Assembly (NCBI GenBank): GCA_963662155.1
Contig: OY759265.1
Span: 40,883,405-40,947,404 of the forward strand
Reading direction: 5' to 3'
DNA: 64,000 bases
DNA from: Lamellibrachia columna
Lineage: Eukaryota > Annelida > Polychaeta > Sabellida > Siboglinidae
Part shown: piece by piece, positions 24,701-38,504 of the stretch
Numbering within the stretch: the first letter of the stretch is position 1
How the letters are laid out: every line of letters starts with the position of its first letter
Program-made: the position numbers and the translations under genes
The notes under the pieces: model-generated
Told to the model about the DNA's origin: nothing
Databases searched by the model: none
Seen by the model: only the letters and a program-made list of their open reading frames with translations

Positions 24701-27700
24701 CGTGCCATCACTCCTGAAAATCTATGTTTTTGGGCATGGTTTCACTTCTCAAAAAGGGGGGTGTGCGTCTGTTAGGTAGTATGCTACTATTGGGAATTAT
24801 ATAATAGTTAAAAAGTGTGAGCATTTTAGTAAAACACATTTTGAAAACGCTCTGAAAAATCTATGATGGATTCTGTGTTATGATGGATTTTCCTTATGAG
24901 CTCTATGACTTAGTGAATACATCCCCTGATCTCTCTCAGGCTAGTGACTGGAATAGTGTCTGAACTATCCAGTAAAATTAACTGTTAAATGAGCACTTAA
25001 TTGAGAGTTAATTGGAAATTTTTCAATTAAATTAAATTGACCCCTTTTGGTAAAATAAATTTATTAAATTAAATTAGCCTTTCTGGAAAAGTTAATTAAT
25101 TAAATTAACTTAACTTAATTGAGTTAATTCAGTTAACAAATGAAATTAACCCATGCCTGGTACCAGGTGATTATTTGTGGTGTCAGTGTTCAGATCAATA
25201 TTTCCTATCATGTTATGAGGGAAAAGTTCAACTGACACATTAGCCACCCCAGCTATCTTAAGCTGAAATCCCATCAATTAGCCACCCCACCTCTCATGCT
25301 ATAGTGAATAATCTAAAATCAAATGTTAACTCCTAAACATAGCTTCAATATAGGTTCAGTCTTAATAATGTTGGGTTTTGTTGATGAGTTGGTTCAGAAC
25401 CTACTATAGATATTTTAAGATGATGTTTTAACAACTTATATTTTGATCTAGATTTGGTATAAGTTTTTTTTTTAAGTTAATCATTTGTATGGAATGGTCG
25501 GAGATATCAGATGTCTGGAGCTTGAGGGTATATGGTCGTCTTGTATGTTGACAGCATTTTCACGCGGCCGATCTATGAAACAACGAGTGGCTCAGTACTC
25601 GACAGCAATGGAGTCAATTCAGGCTACGACGGAACCTCTGGCAGTCGAAGATGAAGATATTCCGTAAGTGTGCACAATCTGTTGTGTCTCACTGGAATGC
25701 CACTAGAATTTCCCTATGTCTGGTCCATTTTCAACAGTAAGCCTTCTCTTGCTCTTAATACAATGATGATCTCTGAAAATGCATGTCTGAAAGCGCCTGT
25801 TGAGGATGCAGAAAACTTGATTTCACAGTGTGTTCAGGATGTCTGAAGACATATCCAAACATGTGAACAGAATTACAATACAATACATCATTTAAGTGGT
25901 GCAGTAAAACTGGTTTCCAAACCCAGTAATGTGGCTTTTGTAAATATTTCAGCACTGTCCTGCTACAACACGTTAGATCTTTGAAACTTAATAATCATTA
26001 GCAAGTTCAACATTGTTTTGTTATATTACCCATTAGACCTCAAGTCCGCAGACTGGTGCCTTAAGTCAGCTAAAAATAGCAGCAATGTTCCGTCTATTCA
26101 AGTGGCGACCTATTCAAGTGGCGACCTATTCGGCGTAGTTTCGACAACACATTTGACATGCATGATACCTGAAAATACTGGCTTCAAAATTTCCTATATC
26201 TGGTAAAATATCTGAGGAAACAGGGACTTTAAAAAACGCCTGAAGTCTAAAGTGTTTTAAAAGAGGAAATATTAGTAAACTACACTGCTATGTATGATTT
26301 ATTACAACAATTGTAATCGGTGAATATACTAATGTGTTGTTGTAGAGTTGGTGGCATCCCGGCACGCAACCAACGTGGAGAGAGACTCTTCCTCTACATT
26401 GGTATCATTGACATCCTGCAAAACTACAGGATGGCCAAGAAACTCGAACACACATTCAAGTCAATGTTACACGAAGGCGTACGTAGACTCATGTTTTCTT
26501 GTTTATTTTTCATTACATTTGTAGGCATGATAACTTTGTAGACATGACCAATTAAATTTGTACACATAATAAATCATTCTTGTACAGACATTTATATTTG
26601 TACACGTAATCAGTTGAAGTCATTGTATTCTTACAGGACACAATATCTGTACACAGACCCGGGTTCTACGCCCAGCGATTCCAGACATTCTTTGCTGAAC
26701 AAGTATTTAAAAAGATCCCATCATGTAAGTATCTCTTTGTGACCCATATTGATGAAATTAAAGTTATGTGTGCAATAAATGAGGAGCTTTCTTGGTTTTT
26801 CATTTGCATCAATGGTGTCAGCTGCTTTACTTCGGACCACTGTATATAACCTATTTCCAAAAATTCATAGAGTGTTCTCATCCCAGTAATATTGAAGTCA
26901 ACAGGTTATTCGTTGCATTTTCGCAATTGGGTTTCTGACAAGGGTGCAACCTCTCCAAATGTTCTAAAACAGATGTTTTTTTACTCTTTAATTAAGTTAC
27001 ACTAATCATTAGCATTAACATAGTTTACACTGACAAACCATAAACCATTGACAAGATGTTGTCAAGTTCTTTGTTTAAAATGTTCTATTTTGTCTTTGTA
27101 ATTTGTGATAAAGTGTAAACAAAATTATTACTAAATTTTATTATTTTTGTATGTACATCACATGGGGAAATTGTTACTCTTGAAAAGTAACTTGTAATTG
27201 TCAATATTGTGTAGTTCTTTTGTAAAAATGTGAGCAGCATTTGTCCACGGAATCGCAGGATCTAAAGGGTTAAGAAGATAAAGACTGGGTTGGTGGAATG
27301 ATTTGTAGGTGGATATTGTCCAGTTAAATAAGTGAATGGACTTGATCTTGATTGATAAGGTGGACTTTATCTGTAAATTAGCATAAGCACTTTGGCATCG
27401 AGTTTTCTGGAGTATTTACAACAAATTAAGATTATTCTGCCATGATATATTGGTGTGGAGGCTGCTGTTAAGATGTTATCAACTTGTGTGTTCTACATGT
27501 CTGCAGTGGACGAACCGTGCACGAAAGGCCCGCACATGCGGTTTAAAAAAATAGTCCAGCTAGGTAAATATGCGAGTGTCGTTCCCACATATCGCACATA
27601 CACCCCCTTTTATATTTGCTCATCTTTGTATTTCAGTTTCCGCTTCCAGATTTCATTGCATCGGTATTGCTCGTTTTACGTTGGTCTTGTTGTCAACCGC

Positions 27701-30700
27701 TTCCTAGTAGTGTCCACAAATATCAGTTCTCAACTCTTTCTTTTTGCCGTTGTTGGAGTGAGTATGACCTGGGATTTAGCTTTAGTTTAGTTCAAGGAAT
27801 GGAAACTTTGCCGTCATTTGTAATCATGGCAGGATCCTTAACCATTTAAACAAGGTCGACCATAGATAGCCGGTTCAGTAATTACTATTGTAAATTCCAG
27901 TCCAAAAATAGGTTTATTTTGCGATCAAGTAATACACCCATCCACTACAGAATCCAGAGGGAATAATGGGTATTTCCAATACTTCTTTTCATGGTCCATT
28001 GTGTTGCATTTAAAAATTTATTACATATCAATGATCTTCTATTACGTATCAATGATCTTCTATGGTCGTGATGCATTTTCAGTATGGTCAGCATAATTTA
28101 ATGATCAAATGACATGTGGTACTATTATGTAGAAATAAAAGAAATACACATGAAAAACATAAACTGACATCTGGCCAAACATAGGTGAAATGTGTTGATG
28201 CTTTGCATGGCTGTGTGCCTCTGACAGTGAGTGTCACTTCATTTGAGCCAGTAACCCGTGTTACTGTTGTCCTCGGCCGCTTTCTGCATGTTCCTGTTTT
28301 CTGCCATGTTGTCGTGGGGCTCGGCCAGTTTGTTCAAAGTTTAAATGGAAGCAAAAGACTGAAATAAATCAAGTTGATGATATTCAAATATACTGTGTGA
28401 ATGCCCTAAGTAATTTGACGGCACAAGTATTTAATTGGTGTTGTTTGTGATGTATAAAAGTTATCAATAACTTCCAGGATGATGTTACAGTAAGCTAAAA
28501 CAATATGAACCTTTTCACACAGAGCCTCTTACTGCTGATGTACATTGTGTTTGCTCTGTGTTTTCTCTGGAGGAACATGACAGGTTTAAAGACATAATGT
28601 CTATGGGTGTGGCACTGTCATTTAAATTGTTCAAACTCACTGTAGCTATGAATAGTCAGTCATACGATGCAACTCATTCTTTTGTTGTTGTAGTAGTTCA
28701 TTCTACCCACTGTCATAGTGTCAGTGCTGTTGCTGCTGTTGTTGTTGCACTCATAAGAGGATGAATTCATCTGAGTAGCTCAGCATGTCTTCATTCTACT
28801 GCTTTGTACACATCTTCACAATGTCTTCCCCTCAAACACTATCCACATTTTCCCTTCACAATAGCCCATGCCCAGATCTTCCCCTCAACTTTAATCCTTC
28901 TTTCCCCTTCACGATAACTCATGCCCAGATCTTCCCCTCAACCTTAATCCCTGTTTCCCATTCACAATAGCCCATTCTCAGATCTCCCCTCAACTGTAAT
29001 CCCTGTTCGCCTTCACAATAGCCCATGCCCAGATTTCCCCTCAACCATAATCCTTGTTTCCCCTTCACAATAGTCCATGCTCAAATCGCCCCTCAACTGT
29101 AATCCTAATTTCCCTTTCACAATGGCCACCCATGCTCAGATCTCCCCTCAACAGTAACCCTATTCTCCTTCATAATAGCCCATATTCAGATCTCCCCTCA
29201 ACCGTAATCCCTGTTCCCCTTCACAATAGCCCATGCTCAGATCTCCCCTCAACCGTAATCCATGTTCCCCTTCACAATAGCCCATACTCAGATCTCCCCT
29301 CAACCATAATCCCTGTTCCCCTTCACAATAGCCCATGCCCAGATCTCTCTCAACCATAATCCTTGTTTCCCCTTCACAATAGCCCATGCTCAGATCTCCC
29401 CTCAACCATAATTTTTGTTTCCCCTTCACAAGAGCCAATGCCCAGATCTTCCTTCAACTGTAATCCCTGTTACCCTTCACAAAAGCCCATGCTCAGATCT
29501 TCCTTCAACTGTAATCCATGTTCCCCTTTACAATAGCCCATAGTTAGATCTCCCTTCAATCGTAATGCCTGTTCCCCTTCACAATAGTCCATACTCAGAT
29601 GTCCCCTCAACCGTAATCCTTGTTTCCCCTTCACAATAGCCCATACTCAGATGTCCCCTCAACCGTAATCCCTGTTTCCCCTCAATCATCATCCATGTTC
29701 CCCCAATAGCCCATGCCCGCATTTCCCCCGCCAGTACTCTGTAGAAGGAAGACAATGTGGAAGATGGTGGGGAGATCATGTGAGGGCAATGCTTTTTTGG
29801 GGAAGATGAAAGAAAGGGAATAGGAGAGAAATACAGACGCCAATGGACGGATGGACGGACAAATGTTTGTTGCTAATAGATTAAAAATCCACTTGTGTGT
29901 TTAAAGAAACAAATAGTTTATAAATAAAAAAAGTATTGCCACTTTTTGAAACAAGTACAAATGCTGTGTAATCTGTCTAAAAGTTCTCATTACATTTTCA
30001 TATCCTCACAGTGAAGAATTATGTAGCTGACTTGTTTTCCAAGCGAGGCTTGCACAGTCTCATAAAGTGGTGTCCTGTACATATTAACATTTCTGGGTCA
30101 TTTCTTTTTAATCACTTTCACATTTTCTTAACTTTTGCAGTTGGTATTTGCAGTTCAAAACATGTTCATGAACTTGATAGCACCCATTATTTCAATGCTA
30201 CTAAAGATCAAAATAGTTCTAGTTGGACAGAGAAATGAATATTGTCAGTGTGGTCTTCCAGTAACAAGGTTCATTGTCTTGTAGCGCTGAAGCAGTCTCC
30301 TACAAAGAGAAAGAGTATGGTTGGAGTGGGCCGATTGCGCACAGATGGAAAACAGGAGTCAGAAAGTCAAGTACATTTGACTTATGAAGCTGAACAAGGT
30401 GTGTGATTCTTTGATCAAATGTGGTTCTGTTATGAGAATGCACCGACATTATCGGGTAGCACCGTGATAAAATTCCTATTAACTGCCAGCTTATGATATA
30501 TTTGATAATTTTTAATAATGATTGAAAATCACAATTTTTAAATGCAAACCTCCATTCATGGAGTGTTTCGTATTTAAAATACCACAAGCTAGCAACTGAA
30601 ACTGGGTCATAAATCAATGCAGTCAGCACTCAGAAAATGACGGTACCAGATGGAACTCCTCATAAGCAGACCATGTTTTTCAACAGTTCCAATTCCATAC

Positions 30701-33700
30701 TTGTCATACATCTCGTATTTTGTGGGACAATCCCTCAATTTGACCAGATATTCAACATGCCTCAAAAAAGCAGATCTCCCACATTTTTATGGAATTGACA
30801 TGTTTTGCAGTACTACCTTTTTATTCTAGCCACCCCTCCAAAAATTAATATATTTAATGCGGTCTCAGCATTTTCACCAGTTGAAATAGAAACTGGTAGT
30901 GTTAACCACATTGTGCAATTGCATTTGGATTTGAGCAAACAGGGCAGACCCTGGTATAAAAAAAAGAAAGTCCACTCCGAAAAGAAAATACTAATTTCAA
31001 CAATTCGACAGAATTTATGTGTGTTATTGTATTAAAAATTACCAGAAGTCTCGCGTCCCGCGATAGAAAGCAAATGTTCCACATTTTCATGTGATTATCC
31101 TTCGAAAAATTCTTGGGGTGTTTACACCTTTGCAATTCTGTGTTGATAGCGACAGTGGGTGACCGCCCCGACCTTCTCCCCACCCACGGCACATCGCCCC
31201 CGCCCGGTCACAAGTCACAGAGCGAACAGGTGGTCATCAATCGCTTTGACCACCACAGCAACCAGGAGACGGTGTCAGAGACGCATACAGAAACCTGGTC
31301 CAATCGACCATCCGCGCCGAGGTAATACAAATACCCTTATTTCATGGTAAAACAACCATAAATTTACCCTCATCATCATCTGTTGTCATTGTTCATGTAT
31401 TGACGTGAATCAGGTTAATTGATATTGACATCATGAATCATGTTCATTGACATTGACATGAATCAGGTTCATTGACATTGACATCATGAATCAGGTTCAT
31501 TGATATTGACATCATGAATCAGGTTAATTGATATTGACATCGTGAATCAGGTTCATTGATATTGACATCATGAATCATGTTCATTGATATTGACATCATG
31601 AATCAGGTTCATTGACATTGACATCATGAATCAGGTTCACTGACATTGACATCGTGAATCAGGTTCACTGATATTGACATCGTGAATCACGTTCATTGAT
31701 ATTGACATCGTGAATCACGTTCATTGACATTGACATCGTGAATCAGGTTCATTGACATTGACATCGTGAATCAGGTTAATTGATATTGACATCATGAATC
31801 AGGTTTATTGACATTGACATCGTGAATCAGGTTCATTGATATTGACATCGTGAATCAGGTTCATTGATATTGACATCATGAATCAGGTTTATTGACATTG
31901 ACATCGTGAATCAGTTTATTGACATTGACATCGTGAATCAGGTTCATTGATATTGACATCATGAATCAAGTTCATTGACGTCGTGAATCAGGTTAATTGA
32001 TATTGACATCGTGAATCAGGTTCATGTACATTGACATCGTGAATCAGGTTCATTGATATTGATATCGTAAATCAGGTTCATTGATATTGACATCGTGAAT
32101 CAGGTTCATTGATATTGAAATTGTGAATCAGGTTCATTGATATTGACGTCGAGAATCAGGTTCATTGATATTTGAATGTGTAGTGCGTGAATTTGGTTTA
32201 ATAAAAAAAGTGCATGCTTTTGTCAAGACCATCAAAAGAATTGACTTTGATCGTAAGATTGGGCAACTTGCGAATGTGTGAATATCCTTTTGTCATTGTA
32301 TATAGACCTGGACAACTTTTGTCCTTTTTTCATAAAATTTTCCCCAGTCAAACATAATTTAATAGTTTGTCCGATGATTTCACTGAAACTAAACAACAGA
32401 TTTGTACAAACAAGCACATGTATGTTATAGTCAATCCTAGATAGGTTTGATTTTTTGGTAAAATGACTGAACTGTACCTTGCCTACATGCACTGACATGG
32501 GGGGGCTTTGTAGAGACGTAGTTGTGTTGCAATTGCCCGTCTTTTGATATGTTAGGTGTTCATGTATGCGTGTGTGCGAGCATGCGTGCCTTACAGTTAG
32601 GTGTGTGTCTACCTAAATCTGGTTACTTGTCACTCGACTGTCCTGTGTCTAAGTCTGCCATATGTAGGTATTATGTATGCAAAAATTGTCACCCATGCTT
32701 CTATATATCCAATACATGCACATCAGCTAGTCTTTCGAAGGCTGGAAACTTCAAACATCTGCATAAATCTGTGTTAAACGCAGAAGCATAAATCTGTGTT
32801 AAACGCAGTGAGAAAGCAAGCACCGACCTCTTTACTGATACTGAAGAAATCATAATTGTGTACAGAGTTGGAAATCCACTGCTGCTTTTATCCACAAGAT
32901 GAACCTTTCTGTGATCATGTCCACAGCAGATGACAGTGGCAGTAATGGATGCAGTTGAAGTCCTAAGCAATGGATCCACATCCGCATGGTTTATGATGGT
33001 TTCCAGTACATATTTAAATTTCTTTTGAATTGTTTTCACATTAGGAATTGTCCACTTTTGTAGTTGGCATCTGGGGTTCAGAACAAGTTTATGAACTTGA
33101 TAGCACCCATTAGATCCATGCTACTAAAGATCAGGATGTGCTTGTAAACGGTTTGAGCTTTTCTCTGATCATGTCCACAGAATTCAAAAGATGTCATTAG
33201 TGGATGCAATGGATTCGGATCTCGGTTTTGTCCGAAGCAACATACACACGACCTCAGTCAGACGAAAGATGTCAGTATTACAATTGGATCCAGTTGATTT
33301 CCTAAACACACCCAAGTACACAAAGAGACAAAAGACGCCCTTAATGGCAGTGATGGATGTTGTTGATAAGTCTAGTATGACATCGTTAACCAAGCTGGAA
33401 AAATCAATTTCATTATTGGAAAAACTGGATAAGAACAAACGCATAGGTAGATGGATGTCACTAGTTGACATAATGGCTGCCATTGACTTTCCCCTGGACT
33501 GGCAGCCCACATGGTTCTCCTGTTGTAAACAGAGGTAACGTTTGTACTTGTTCCAACTCGTTCTACGTTTCAGTTCCGTTCGTCATTCCAGGGAAGTGTA
33601 CATTAGAGAAAGTAAACGTGTGCCAGCAATTTCTGTCCCCCTCGTCGTTGTTTTGTGGAAAACATTCACGCAGGAATACAAAATAAAAAAAATTTCTCAT

Positions 33701-36700
33701 GCTCCAACAAACTTTACGCTGGGTTTACATGAGGCAATATCGTCGCCGCAACTAGCCAATGCCATTGCATATGACCAGATTGCAGTATGATCGTCCCGTG
33801 TAAACTACATCGCAGCGATGAATGTTATTTTGAAGCGACGTCACATGCAATATGAAAGTCTAATGACTTAGCCATCGCCTCGTTGCAGTGACGATATTGC
33901 CTGTTGAACAACTCTGAAATGCATATTCCTGATTTGTCATACTCAGTGTTCTGGAACGTAGAACGTTACTGTTGGACTTTCTGACAGAAAGCAGATGGTG
34001 AGATTAATAAACCATGCACAAGCATACAACCTGGATAGAAGTATATCTGTTCCAAATCGATGTGTCAGTTGAAAGCATGGGTGACAGTTCCCAGTCACGT
34101 TGTTCGTGACAGAATACTGGGTCATGACGCCAGTACTTCACTAATGCTACATCATTGTTCCTAATGGTCGTGACATAACTCATGGGTGGCAAACGATTTC
34201 TGTTTAGTTTTAACTTATTTGGCATTCTAGCTGAAGAGTGAAATTTAAAGTTTCTCAGTGGGAAATGTAGTTGGGTTAAATTTAATGCGTGATGTGAGAT
34301 TGCAAGGCTATAAGCAAGACCAAGCAGCGTACAGTTGAGTTCTTTTGCAGATGGCAAATATGTCGGTGGCAGGCAGTGTGTCTACTGGCCAGGTTTAACA
34401 AGATTTAACAAGGTGGCCATCCAAGACAAAGGCCTAGATGGCAAGTGGACAAGGAAACCATAGGCTTATCTAGAGTCCTCCATTTTTAATCTGTGTAATC
34501 CGCCCTCGTGAGATATCTGTCAACCTTGTTTTTAAACATATTCATGCTGCTAGCAGTTACACAATCTGTAGATAATTTGTTCCATTCATTGATTGTCCTC
34601 TGTGAGAACGAGTACTTCCTCATATCCAATCTACACTGATCCTTTACTAATGTTACTTTATGTTATTTTTTTATTATTTTTCTTGAGCAAGAAAAAAATA
34701 TCTATCACTATTTTCATACCCATTCAATATCTTAAAAAATTTAATTTGACCTCTTCTTAACCGCCTTGTCTCTAGGGTTGTTAAACCACATTCTTTCAGT
34801 CGTTCTTCATAACGAAGGTCTCTCAGTTCTAGAATCATTTTCGTTGCTCTCCTCTGTATTCTTTCAAGCATACCTATATTCCTTCTTATGATTTGGTCCT
34901 CAAGTTTGTATACACTATTCTAAATGAGGCCTAATTATTGCTTTATACAGTGGTATAATTAGCTTTTTTCCTTGTATGTTATATTTCTCCTAATCAACCC
35001 CAAAAATTGTATTACCCTTTGAAGCTGCAATACAATACACTGCTCTGAAACTTTCATATCAGTGCTCATTGTTCTTTTCTTTTACAGTAGTACCTAGAAC
35101 AGTATCTCCCATTTTATAATTTACATCCAAATTCCTGTGTCCTGTATGTAGGCATTTACATTTCCCCAAATTTAATATCTGCCATTTTTCAGACCATTTA
35201 ATTAATTTGTCTAGATCATTTTGTAAATCTTGTTTATCACCATCATTGTTATTCCTTCTAAACACTTTTGTGTCATCTGCAAATTTCAGTATGTTGCTTG
35301 TTATATTATCGTCCATGTCATTGATATATATATTAAGAATAATAAATATCCTAATACTGATCCTTGTGGTACCCCACTCAAAACTGATTTCTAGTTTGAA
35401 ACCTCCCAAAAGGTTGGATGCACATTTTTGTGGGAGATTTTGGGTGAGCGTTTACATCCATAAAGTGTTAGTTTAAGTTTCTTCAAAGTTCTGATAATAA
35501 CAAAATCATGTTGAATTTAACTATTCAATGAACTATCTCGCTACACGTCACTTTTATATGTTGATGAACGGGTGTGCATTTTTCTCCTTTTGGTTGGTTG
35601 GAACATGGTTTAAAATGAAAATTAAAGAGGAAGTGTTATGTCTAAAATGGAGAGCAGGATAACAAAGCAATGACAAAGAAATGGAAAATTCTTGTTGCAA
35701 ATTAAATGAAGTTTATTTCTCAGAGCTTCACTAGTTGACTCTTTTGTGGCCATGGAGTGGTTTTAGTATACCGTCTTTCACCAACTGCTAACAATTTAAA
35801 GTTGTGATTTTATTTGTTTATTGTTGAAAGTCAGTCAGTATTCCGTGCTTCTGTTGTCCGTTTTGTTTGTTCAATCTGCTTGTGTCTTATACAGACATTT
35901 TATTTGGTGCAACGTTTCTGTTGTTTCCTGTTTTGTAACTTTCTGCATTATCAGTTACTACAGTTACATACCTGTCAACCTGTGATGATCAAAATGAGAT
36001 TATTAGTCACTCAACGCTGCCCCATGCAAGTCCGGCTGCCTTGCCCATGGTTGCCATGCACATGCGTGCTTGATCGCTACACCGCTTTACATATATAACT
36101 CATCAAAGCAAACGTGGAAACACAACAAAGGAATATAACAAAACAACGTATTTATTTATTTGAGAGAAATGAATAAGTCCATTGAATGTCTGTGCATACG
36201 GTTGTAGTCGATAGAGTCAGTCTTTGCTTTCCGTAAGACTTCCTGCGACGGTTCATAACTGCAGTTCACCTTGACTGTAAGAAGGGTGACAATGCCAATG
36301 ATTTCCTCGACTAACTCTGGGCAATGCTCAGTGTCATTGATTAGTCAATATTGGTTATCAGTGTCATTGATTAGTCAGTATTGGTTACTCAGTGTTATTG
36401 ATTAGTCAATATTGGTTACTCAGTGTTATTTATTAGTCAGTATTGGTTACTCTGTGTCATTGATTAGTCAATATTGGTTATCATTGAAAATCAATCAAAT
36501 CGAATTTTATTTTGACACCGCATATCTCTAAAAATAGAATCAGGGGTGTTTACAATAAAAAAATAAAGGCCCGCTCAGAGTCGGCATTGCCATGGGGCAT
36601 GATGGAATACATTTTCATTAGTTACGATGTAACGGGCAACACCTGCAAAAGAGAAATTTGTGGATCATATGCAGGCCTGTCCTTTTCCAAAAAGCGATTC

Positions 36701-38443
36701 AAGCGTACATGATCAGGTGGGGATTTCAGGGATAATTTCTGAAAAATTTTACAATTAAAAAAATTCTCAAAAAGGGGTTTGGACGGGTAATATTGGGAGT
36801 GTAGACGGGGGATATTGGGAGTGTGGACGGGTGATATTGGGAGTGTGGACGGGTGATATTGGGAGTGTGGACGGGTGATATTGGGAGTGTGGACGGGTGG
36901 TGGAGACAGCAGCGAAACGGGAGAAGAAAACAAAACTCCAGGACCAGTGTCAATGTCAGCCTAACCCCGGACTTCAGGGACAAAGAGGGGAGCATCAATG
37001 TAAGACTTTCTGACAGACACGTCACTTTACGTGTACCTAGAGTATCAAAAAGTTGCGAATAAACGGAAAAGGACAACATTCTTGTTCGTCGAACATAAAA
37101 TTGATCAGGTTCCAATTAGGTAGGCACTACGCAATAACTATGGCAAATATGTATGACTGATAAAAGTCTAAAAGAGATGAGAACATATATATATATATGT
37201 GATGCGCCACGCCAAAACCAGGCGCTTCTCGCTAAATTTTGTTCGGCGCAGGAGCCTAAAATGCATGGTGCCCGTTCGAATTGTCGAAAATCGGTTAACG
37301 ACGGAATCGAACAACGAAATTATCCAGCTATCCATAAATCCATTTATATAAGCTGAAAGATTGTTCAAACTAGTAATATTTAGCACTTTATTGAGGCCCC
37401 TGATTAACGTCGCGGTTGAGAAGTCTGAAACAAAGCCATGTTTACGCGCTTTTGATCGACTGTCTTCGCTCGCTTACAAGTGGGAAACCCCACATGTTAT
37501 ACATGGCTGGAAAGCTTATGACGTCAACTACACGTGTGATTGGGAATCTCTTACTCTAGACCAATAGAACAGCTCCTATTATACATACTTTATCCAGCAA
37601 CAAACTGCTGTTGTTGCTATGGAAGTTGCGAAACGCTCGCTGATTGGTCGAAAACGTAAGCGCGCATGCGCAGTCGACTTGTTTACACATTCCTTTCGTC
37701 TTTGTTCGCCAGTTTCGCCTGCTGTTTTCGTCTTCGATTCGTTAATGAATTGCACTATGGCATCGAAAGAAGCTTATTTAGCTACCGAGTTGGATCGTGC
37801 GAGGGGGTGCAATCTCGAGGACAGCAATTTAGCTGCAGTGATTGAAGATTACTTCGAAGGCCGCGTCGAGCCCGTGAAAGTCGCCTCGGCAGGGGCAGGG
37901 GAAGACAACATTGAGCCTGCACTGGTTGGCTCAGCGCCAGCGAGAGCGGACTTTCCAAATTGGGGAAACTGACATTGTGTAGTGTTATTATATATGTAAT
38001 GTGTAAATAATGTTTCATTTTAAGATATTTCAGGGATTTACTTTAGGGGTTCGGCACCCAGTGCTCGCGGTAGTCTCCGGGAATACCAAACCTGGTAGTA
38101 AATGAGGTGGCATTCAATAAATAATAGGTTTTTCCACTTTATACTTCTGCATCTAATTTATACACACCTACTGGAGGAACATACAAAATTTCATTCCATT
38201 TGGAGCATTATAAGTGCATGGTTGCTATGGGAGAAGCAATTTTTCAATGCAGTTTTTAAAGCTGATTTTCTCAAAACTATTATTCCAAGAACGTGTACAC
38301 TAAAAGTGTAATATCTTGGCCCATGAGTAAGGTACACTCTTCATGTTGGTGTCATTTTAAAGCTGTGTATCTCCTCTATTTGAATCTGTAATAAAATGGT
38401 TTTGTAAAATTGTCGAGAAAAGCCTGGTTTTGGCGTGTGGCAT

Positions 38444-38504
<61 letters not shown>

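Larger units (their letters stand above)
19610..25159. mobile_element. hAT-like element nested in the TTAA element
   Basis: Ends CAGGCATTGGGCAATTAAC and, on the minus strand, CAGGCATGGGTTAATTTC. The flanks are 8-bp direct repeats GTGCCGGG (19602-19609) and GTACCAGG (25160-25167), 6 of 8 matching. The second copy of the outer element has a single uninterrupted GTGCCGGG at 43175-43182 followed by the same TGATTATT, which proves the insertion point. Subterminal AATTAA repeats occur at both ends. An 8-bp duplication and CAGG termini suit the hAT superfamily; no transposase remains. Confidence 0.8.
18737..25257. mobile_element. Outer TTAA-flanked DNA transposon, interrupted by nested insertions
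   Basis: TTAA (18733-18736 and 25258-25261) flanks ends GGTAGCTGGGGTGGCTA and, on the minus strand, GATAGCTGGGGTGGCTA. Without the nested insert it is about 0.96 kb (18737-19609 plus 25168-25257). It has no clear protein. Its body is homologous to 41990-43269. TTAA targets are used by piggyBac and Kolobok-type elements; which one applies is undecided. Confidence 0.8.

Noticed and set aside
29160..29438. Minus-strand ORF with [11 protein letters not shown] repeats
   Set aside because: It is a product of the 51-bp minisatellite, whose period is divisible by three.
30012..30076. Possible extra PIP5K exon ([17 protein letters not shown]) after acceptor atcctcacag
   Set aside because: No donor keeps the frame: candidate lengths are 58 and 65 nt. 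There is no homology to PIP5K.
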